Below, piece after piece: positions 1-4,672 of a DNA stretch of 6,653 bases. How positions within the stretch are numbered: the stretch's first letter is position 1; each line of letters starts with the position of its first letter. The position numbers and the translations under genes are program-made. The notes below the pieces were generated by a model that was not told the origin of the DNA, searched no databases, and was given only the letters and a program-made list of their open reading frames with translations. The DNA is from an uncultured Saprospiraceae bacterium. GTDB taxonomy: Bacteria > Bacteroidota > Bacteroidia > Chitinophagales > Saprospiraceae. The stretch spans positions 1 through 6,653 of the forward strand of contig CALGLY010000288.1 of assembly GCA_937959095.1 (NCBI GenBank), read 5' to 3'.

Positions 1-1633
1 TCAAGTCTTTTGATAATACTACAATATCTGCTAGTTTGCCTACCGCTAAAGAACCTTTAAGATGCTCTTCAAAAGCAGAATAGGCGCAAGCTAAGGTATA
101 GGAGTGAATCGCTTCGGCACGTGTCATCCGCTGATCGGGGAAAAACTCCATATTAGGATTCACACGACGGCGCGTCACAGAGGCATAAAAACTCTCGATA
201 GCACTCAAATCTTCCACAGGAGCATCCGTCCCATTGGTCACTACCGCACCTGCATCTATCAACGATCGCCACGGATATGCGCCATAGCGTGCGCGCTCCT
301 CGCCGAGGCGTTTCACTACGAAAGGTGCGTCGGAGGTACAATGAATGCCTTGCATAGAGGCAATAACGCCCAATTCCTTGAAACGCGGAATATCTATGGT
401 ATCTAGGTGCTGTGCATGCTCGATGCGCCAGCGCAAATCTTCTTTTTCAGGATGTTCCTCAAAGACTGTTTCGTAGAGATTAAGCACCATTCTATTGCCT
501 CTATCTCCGATGGCATGCACGCAGAATTGCATATCATTATCAACGGCTAAATTGGCCATATCCTTTAACTCGGTAATAGGGGTGATATTTTGCCCCTCAA
601 AGTCATTTTTATCTTCATAGGAGCGCAACAGCCAAGCTCCGAATGCGCCCAATGCGCCATCAACAGCCGCCTTCAATGCTCGAACGGTAAAGAAGTTTTT
701 CCCCACTCCAATTATTGGGAAGCCGCTCATTTCATCTTTTATTTCGCTGTAGGGTTGCCGAATCATTGCCCAAAGGCGCACGTCCAATTCATTAGCTTCT
801 GCCAGTTTCGTGTAGCGTTTTACTTCTTCCAAACTCGATCCTGCATCTTGGAAAGAAGTCACGCCTTTGCTCAAGCAATCCTGTTCTGCTAATTTTATCC
901 ATTCGTACCAACGGGCTAATTTTTCTTCTTCATTTAAGGTTGCTAAATAATCATTATAGCTATTCATAATGATTTTCATAGCGCGTTCCTCGAATACTCC
1001 GATCGCCTCGCCCTTGTTGTCGCGCACAATTTCTCCTCCTGTAGGATTTGGTGTTTCGGCGGTCACGCCTGCTATTTCCATTGCTTTTTCATTAGCAAAT
1101 AAAGAATGTCCACTCGCATGGCGTAGCACTACTGGATGATTAGGCGACATCTCGCTCAAGGCATCATGGTAAGGATAACCAAGTACCTGCCGGTCGGGTG
1201 TGCTCGTCCATTTTTCTTGGTGCCAACCGCGTCCTGTTATCCATTCGCCTTCCTTCGTCGTCTTTGTGCGTTCAGCTACCATACCTACTATTTCTTCCCA
1301 ACTTCCTGATTTCAAAAAATTGAGATTCATTAGACTTTCCCCTAATCCTGAAAAGTGTGCATGCCCTTCTATAAAGCCAGGCATAGTAAATTTTCCTTCT
1401 AGATCTATGACTTCCGTCGTTTCATCCGCTAAGGCTTTGATAACTTCATTTTTGCCAATTCCTAAAATTCTATCGCCTTTTATGGCAAGGGCTTCGGCTT
1501 TGGGGTTCGCCCCATCAACGGTATAGATATTCCCATTGATAAGGATCGTATCTGCCATGACTTCATCCGAACTGAAGTTTTCGCAGCTTATCATTAGGGC
1601 TATTGCAAATAGTAAAAGTAGTATTCGTCTCAT
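1..1633 (-). CDS. Amidohydrolase, YtcJ-like (amidohydrolase family 3), probable lipoprotein; C-terminus cut by window edge
   Basis: The frame is open from an ATG at 1633 to the left edge, giving 544 visible residues with no stop; family members are usually about 530-580 residues, so only the extreme C-terminus is missing. Family landmarks appear in order: an N-terminal beta segment (DTILINGNIYTVDG, about 28-41), the metal-binding HAH at 91-93, HASGHSLFANEKAM (about 172-185), a conserved lysine in RALKAAVDGALGAFGAWL (K321), VHAIGDRGN (H373), RIEHAQ (H406), NGTDAPVE (D470) and the C-terminal GSLAVGKLADIVVLSKD. These indicate a zinc-dependent TIM-barrel hydrolase acting on C-N bonds of an amide or cyclic amide; the substrate cannot be told. 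The N-terminus (basic start, hydrophobic run, MISC with Cys17) looks like a lipoprotein signal, so it probably acts in the periplasm or on an outer-membrane face. No Shine-Dalgarno sequence precedes the start, as is usual in Bacteroidota. It is transcribed away from the M23 gene. Confidence 0.93.
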   Translation of the reverse strand, partial: MRRILLLLFAIALMISCENFSSDEVMADTILINGNIYTVDGANPKAEALAIKGDRILGIGKNEVIKALADETTEVIDLEGKFTMPGFIEGHAHFSGLGESLMNLNFLKSGSWEEIVGMVAERTKTTKEGEWITGRGWHQEKWTSTPDRQVLGYPYHDALSEMSPNHPVVLRHASGHSLFANEKAMEIAGVTAETPNPTGGEIVRDNKGEAIGVFEERAMKIIMNSYNDYLATLNEEEKLARWYEWIKLAEQDCLSKGVTSFQDAGSSLEEVKRYTKLAEANELDVRLWAMIRQPYSEIKDEMSGFPIIGVGKNFFTVRALKAAVDGALGAFGAWLLRSYEDKNDFEGQNITPITELKDMANLAVDNDMQFCVHAIGDRGNRMVLNLYETVFEEHPEKEDLRWRIEHAQHLDTIDIPRFKELGVIASMQGIHCTSDAPFVVKRLGEERARYGAYPWRSLIDAGAVVTNGTDAPVEDLSAIESFYASVTRRRVNPNMEFFPDQRMTRAEAIHSYTLACAYSAFEEHLKGSLAVGKLADIVVLSKDL

Positions 1634-1704
1634 AATGCTTAATAGTGAAGAAAAGTTGAATTTGGGCTTCAAGATAAAATAAAATGAAGAATTAGGCTGG
1701 TTTA

Positions 1705-1863
1705 GGGAATTTGTAAAAAATAATCTACCAGTTAGACAGGATAATTGTCCGCCTAAAAAACATAAAAAATAGTTCCGTAACTATGGCTATGCAACGATTT
1801 TTTAAATTCTTTACGCGAAAAACTCTCCCTATCGAACTGGTAGGTTATTCTCTACAAACTCCC
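1705..1863. repeat. 159-bp element bounded by 29-bp inverted repeats (MITE-like or structured RNA)
   Basis: The left arm at 1705-1733 and the right arm at 1835-1863 are reverse complements at 25 of 29 positions. All four differences are transitions, three of which become G-U pairs if the minus strand is transcribed. The left arm begins GGGAATTTGT and the right arm ends ACAAACTCCC. Both outer ends abut TTA (1702-1704 and 1864-1866), which could be a 3-bp target duplication but could be chance in AT-rich DNA. Inside, TAAAAAAT (1763-1770) pairs with ATTTTTTA (1797-1804) and ATAGTT/AACTAT (1769-1774 and 1779-1784) forms a hairpin with a CCGT loop. No coding capacity is seen. A small non-autonomous transposable element is the simplest reading; a structured RNA or regulatory cruciform is the alternative. 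Confidence 0.7.
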
Positions 1864-2063
1864 TTATTAAAAAACTAGGCTATTCAGTTCATAAAATCTC
1901 AAATACTAAGATAGTCCCAAAAACAGTTTAAAGATTAGCTTATACTACTGATAATCTATTCATTACATATAAAAAACAGATTAAATCAATTTGCTTTGTG
2001 GACCTATACTCCTCTTAAAGAGGCGTTTAGACTTGTTAAAAATCGATGATTTATGGCGTTTTT

Positions 2064-2094
2064 TTTGTTTATCTAAGACCTAGAACTATATTTG
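2064..2094 (+). promoter_or_regulatory. Bacteroidota-type promoter for the M23 peptidase gene
   Basis: TTTG at 2064-2067 is followed after exactly 19 bases by TATATTTG at 2087-2094. This matches the known Bacteroidota primary sigma-factor consensus (-33 TTTG or TTG, -7 TAnnTTTG) fully, in element sequence and spacing. Transcription would begin near 2100, giving a leader of roughly 270 nt before the ATG at 2370. A run of T upstream of the -33 element (2059-2066) may help recognition. That this promoter drives the M23 gene rather than a separate small RNA is inference. Confidence 0.7.
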
Positions 2095-2369
2095 TGATGA
2101 GTACGTTAAATTTTAATTCTGTATTCTATATTTCACACAGGATTATATGTTATTGTTTCCCAGTTTTTGAAAATAAGTAGGTTGGTGTATGTGATTACTG
2201 ATTAACAAGGTATTGTACATCCATTATCTGCTACTTCTCTTTAGCCTTCTAAAATACCAAATAATGGGGATTAGTTTATCTATTCCTTTGCCGTAGTATT
2301 GTGTTCTTATTTTTTTGGAAGCAATGATTTATTAATTTAAAACAGCAAATTGTGTATTATAAGCCTTAC

Positions 2370-3749
2370 ATGAGAAAACTTTACACTAATTTAAATAAAC
2401 ACAAATCCACACTTTTATCTGCTCTAGGAGTCTGTTTAATTGGTAGTGTGATTACCGTTTATTCCCTTAATAATACCAACAAAAATATCCAAGCCAGCCT
2501 CAAACCAGTAGAAACACTAGGAGCTTTTCCTATTATCGAGCCTACCTTAAAATATGGCTTTGTTGCCGATACTTTACAATTTATAGAAGGAGAAATTAAG
2601 TCTGGAATGTTCTTTTCGCAACTATTGCAGCAGCATAAGGTCTCCTACCCTATTATTGAAAAAGTAGCGACGAACTCAAAGCCTGTCTTTGATATTCGCA
2701 ATCTTCGTGCTGGCAAAACCTACACGATTGTAACCCGCGATTCGACGAAAGGGGCAGACTATATGGTCTACGAACCAAATGTCTATGAGTACATTGTTTT
2801 TGATTTGAAAGATAGTCTAAACGCTCGCAAAGTAGAACGTGAAGTGAATATAGAAGTGAAAACTTCAGCGGGTGTAGTAGAATCTTCGATGTGGAATGCG
2901 ATGGTAGATAATGGCATGAGTTTTAACTTGGCAGCACGCTTGGAAGATGCCTTACAATGGTCTATTGATTTTCATCATATTCAGAAGAAAGATAAATTCA
3001 AGCTGGTATATGATGAAAAATATATCGAAGGCGAACAAGTAGGCGTAGGTGACTTGCATGCTGCTTACTTCCAGAATAATGGCGAAGATTTTTATGCTTT
3101 CTATTATAAAAGCGAAGATGGCAAACACGAGGGCTACTACGACGAAAATGGTCGCCCGATGAATAAAGGCTTCTTGCGCTCTCCTGTGAAATATTCACGG
3201 ATTTCGTCACGATACAATCTGCGTCGCTTCCATCCTGTGCTACGACGCGTGAAAGCACACCTAGGCACGGATTATGCTGCGCCTTATGGCACGCCAATTT
3301 TGTCTGTAGGAAATGGTGTGGTAGAACGCATCGGCTACACAAGAGGAAATGGTCGCTTCATAAAAGTAAAGCATGATGATACCTACCAAACGCAATACTT
3401 GCACATGCAAAAATTTGCGAAAGGTATGGCGAAAGGCACGCAAGTGAAACAAGGACAAGTGATTGGCTATGTCGGTTCAACGGGCTTGGCAACTGGCCCG
3501 CATGTTTGCTTCCGCTTCTGGAAGAATGGCAAACAAGTGAATCACATGGCATTGAAATTTCCACCTGCCAACCCATTGCCTGATTCGGAATTGGAAGGTT
3601 TCCAATGTGCACGTGATGGCTATTTGGGACAGTTTGAAGGTGTTCCTTTTCCAAAACTAATAGAGCCAAAACCTGAAGAAGAAGTAGAAGTAACGCCAGC
3701 CGTTGCTGAAACAACAAAGAAAACTAAGGCAGAAACGGTCAATCCGTAA
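2370..3749 (+). CDS. Membrane-anchored MepM-like M23 family peptidoglycan metalloendopeptidase
   Basis: The 459-residue protein probably cuts peptidoglycan cross-links in the periplasm, allowing wall growth or remodelling. A hydrophobic segment at about 13-33 after a basic N-terminus suggests a signal anchor. Residues about 72-145 resemble the LysM-like/OapA-type N-terminal region of MepM proteins (GKTYTIV stretch), and about 172-245 the linker domain preceding the catalytic fold (LQWSIDFHHIQKKDKFKLVY). The M23 domain (about 275-400) has HLGTD (H297, D301 as zinc ligands), YLHM (H345) and TGPHVCFRFW (H378, C380). The usual final motif is HxH; here the second His is Cys. A low-complexity acidic/Pro/Lys tail covers about 430-459. 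The ATG at 2370 is chosen; a GTG six codons upstream (2352) is in frame but less likely. The gene has its own promoter and terminator and so appears monocistronic. Confidence 0.92.
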   Translation: MRKLYTNLNKHKSTLLSALGVCLIGSVITVYSLNNTNKNIQASLKPVETLGAFPIIEPTLKYGFVADTLQFIEGEIKSGMFFSQLLQQHKVSYPIIEKVATNSKPVFDIRNLRAGKTYTIVTRDSTKGADYMVYEPNVYEYIVFDLKDSLNARKVEREVNIEVKTSAGVVESSMWNAMVDNGMSFNLAARLEDALQWSIDFHHIQKKDKFKLVYDEKYIEGEQVGVGDLHAAYFQNNGEDFYAFYYKSEDGKHEGYYDENGRPMNKGFLRSPVKYSRISSRYNLRRFHPVLRRVKAHLGTDYAAPYGTPILSVGNGVVERIGYTRGNGRFIKVKHDDTYQTQYLHMQKFAKGMAKGTQVKQGQVIGYVGSTGLATGPHVCFRFWKNGKQVNHMALKFPPANPLPDSELEGFQCARDGYLGQFEGVPFPKLIEPKPEEEVEVTPAVAETTKKTKAETVNP

Positions 3750-3791
3750 GGACTTAGTATACTAGTGATTCAAACCACTAGATGAATTCCG

Positions 3792-3829
3792 AAATGGACT
3801 AATGACTGAGGTTGTTAGTCCATTTTTTT
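3792..3829 (+). terminator. Rho-independent terminator of the M23 peptidase gene
   Basis: AAATGGACTAA (3792-3802) and TTAGTCCATTT (3815-3825) form a perfect 11-bp stem with a 12-nt loop, running directly into a seven-T tract (3823-3829). It lies 42 bases after the TAA stop of the M23 gene, so the peroxiredoxin-like gene downstream is probably transcribed separately. A smaller 6-bp hairpin (CTAGTG/CACTAG, 3762-3781) and a 10-bp palindrome (TAGTATACTA, 3755-3764) sit between the stop codon and the terminator. Confidence 0.88.
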
Positions 3830-3903
3830 GTCTGCTCCAATTCAAAAAGACTTTTTACCCGTTTTTTTCAAAACAAAAGTTCTAGCTTCGCCTTTCTATA
3901 AGA

Positions 3904-3970
3904 AAATTGAACGCAGAGACAGAGAGGCGCAGAGTTTTTATAATTTTCTTTGCGCCTCTGCGTTCGATTT
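3904..3970. repeat. 67-bp bulged palindrome with GCAGAG-type words (REP/MITE-like)
   Basis: The outer arms 3904-3916 and 3958-3970 pair over 13 positions with one G-T wobble. An unpaired 8-nt stretch AGACAGAG (3917-3924) follows, then AGGCGCA (3925-3931) pairs with TGCGCCT (3951-3957). The bulge is a partial duplication of the neighbouring GCAGAG word, so the arm can pair in a second register (GAACGCAGAG 3909-3918 with CTCTGCGTTC 3956-3965). It sits 36 bases upstream of the peroxiredoxin-like start codon and 74 bases after the M23 terminator. From memory, short GCAGAG/CTCTGCG inverted repeats recur between genes in many environmental bacterial genomes; whether this is a member was not tested. 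There is no T-run, so it is not a classical terminator. Confidence 0.75.
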
Positions 3971-4006
3971 AGTAAAACATTCCTACACAAATAAGCAAAT
4001 CATTTT

Positions 4007-4606
4007 ATGAGACAGTTAATTCTTCTAGTACTTGCATTGAGTAGTCAAATAGCAATAGCACAAAATGGCATGAACGACATTTGCCCCTTGAAAGTAGGTG
4101 CAGAAATTCCATCGGTCGTGCTGACAGACAAAGCCAATGAAGCACACTCCTTAGCAGATTTGACTGCTGAAAAGCCAAGTGTCCTCATCTTTTATAGAGG
4201 CGCGTGGTGTGGCTATTGCACGAAACATCTTGCTGAACTAAATAGCATAAAAAGCGAAGTAGAAGCCTTGGGCTATCAAATGTTCGGTATCACCGTAGAT
4301 CAAGCATCGAAGCTAGAAGAAAGCGACAAAAGAGCTGAAAGTGAAATCACTGTCTACTCGGATGCAAAGGCAGAAGCCATTCAAGCATTCGGATTGGATT
4401 GGCAAGTGGAAGATGAGTTATTCAGTAAATACAAAAATGAATATAAATTGGACTTGGAAGCATGGAGCGGCGAATCACATCATTCCTTGCCCGTTCCTGC
4501 CGTATTTATTGTGAAAGATGGCATCGTTCAGTTTCAATATGTCAATCCAAAATACAGCACGCGCCTAAAGGCAGAAACGCTTTTGGCTATCTTACCAACT
4601 TTATAA
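4007..4606 (+). CDS. Exported peroxiredoxin-like (AhpC/TSA, thioredoxin-fold) protein
   Basis: The 199-residue protein carries a short signal peptide (MRQLILLVLALSSQIAIA, cleavage probably just before or after Q19), which places it in the periplasm or outside the cell. The mature part has the thioredoxin fold of AhpC/TSA 'peroxiredoxin-like' proteins: an entry segment (PLKVGAEIPSVVLTD, about 27-41), the redox site FYRGAWCGYC with C68 and C71, and a later LPVPAVFIVKDGIVQFQYVN (161-180) containing the expected cis-Pro (P164) and the strand after it. By family it should reduce peroxides or exchange disulfides; the physiological substrate and electron donor are not visible. The CxxC pair resembles thioredoxins more than 2-Cys peroxiredoxins. 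The ATG at 4007 is right before the signal peptide and lacks a Shine-Dalgarno sequence. No TAnnTTTG promoter was found just upstream. It converges on the S9 peptidase gene, its stop codon lying inside the palindrome at 4604. Confidence 0.88.
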   Translation: MRQLILLVLALSSQIAIAQNGMNDICPLKVGAEIPSVVLTDKANEAHSLADLTAEKPSVLIFYRGAWCGYCTKHLAELNSIKSEVEALGYQMFGITVDQASKLEESDKRAESEITVYSDAKAEAIQAFGLDWQVEDELFSKYKNEYKLDLEAWSGESHHSLPVPAVFIVKDGIVQFQYVNPKYSTRLKAETLLAILPTL

Positions 4607-4670
4607 TGCGATAATGCTGCAATGCGATAATGATGAATTAACATTAACGCATTGCAGCATTCTAGCATTA
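4604..4670. repeat. Palindrome between convergent genes with an internal tandem 12-mer
   Basis: AATGCTGCAATGCG (4613-4626) and CGCATTGCAGCATT (4648-4661) form a perfect 14-bp stem. After a 3-bp mismatch (4610-4612 against 4662-4664) pairing resumes for six more (TAATGC 4604-4609 with GCATTA 4665-4670), so 20 of 23 positions match across a 21-nt loop. The word AATGCGATAATG occurs twice, at 4605-4616 and 4621-4632, in a 16-base period. The left arm begins with the TAA of the peroxiredoxin-like gene, and the right arm ends two bases from the S9 stop codon. Position suggests a shared transcription end for both genes, but neither side has a T-run, so a REP-like repeat is also possible. Confidence 0.75.
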
Positions 4671-4672
4671 AA

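Larger units (their letters stand above)
1634..2369. other. Long AT-rich intergenic region between divergent genes
   Basis: This stretch of 736 bases separates the divergent amidohydrolase and M23 peptidase genes. I find no convincing coding frame, tRNA or rRNA in it. It contains the 29-bp inverted-repeat element (1705-1863), a small palindrome with arms CCTCT/AGAGG (2011-2023), a weak hairpin AAATC-GAT-GATTT (2040-2052) ahead of a run of eight T, and the promoter at 2064-2094. No convincing TAnnTTTG-type promoter was found for the leftward amidohydrolase gene. The length is generous for two divergent promoters, so it may hold a decayed insertion or an unrecognised small RNA. Confidence 0.7.

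Noticed and set aside
104..406. Plus-strand open frames opposite the amidohydrolase (also 590-892 and 1200-1526)
   Set aside because: They lie antisense within a clear coding gene and show no signal, motif or start context.
2040..2066. Hairpin AAATC-GAT-GATTT followed by eight T as a terminator
   Set aside because: The stem is five mostly A-T pairs and separated from the T-run by six bases; the T-run is better explained as part of the promoter at 2064.
2209..2267. Interleaved pairings GGTATT/AATACC and CCATTAT/ATAATGG in the M23 leader, a possible pseudoknot
   Set aside because: The arms are only 6 and 7 bp, AT-rich and with long loops; such pairings are expected by chance in a leader this long.
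2352..2369. GTG start six codons upstream for the M23 peptidase
   Set aside because: The extra residues YYKPY add nothing recognisable; the ATG at 2370 places basic residues directly before the membrane segment.
2998..3717. Minus-strand open frames opposite the M23 peptidase
   Set aside because: Shadow frames of the M23 coding sequence; compositions are rich in Leu, Ser and His without any recognisable domain.
3828..4010. 60-codon frame starting with TTG just after the terminator
   Set aside because: It starts inside the terminator T-run, runs through the bulged palindrome and overlaps the next start codon; no start signal or family resemblance.
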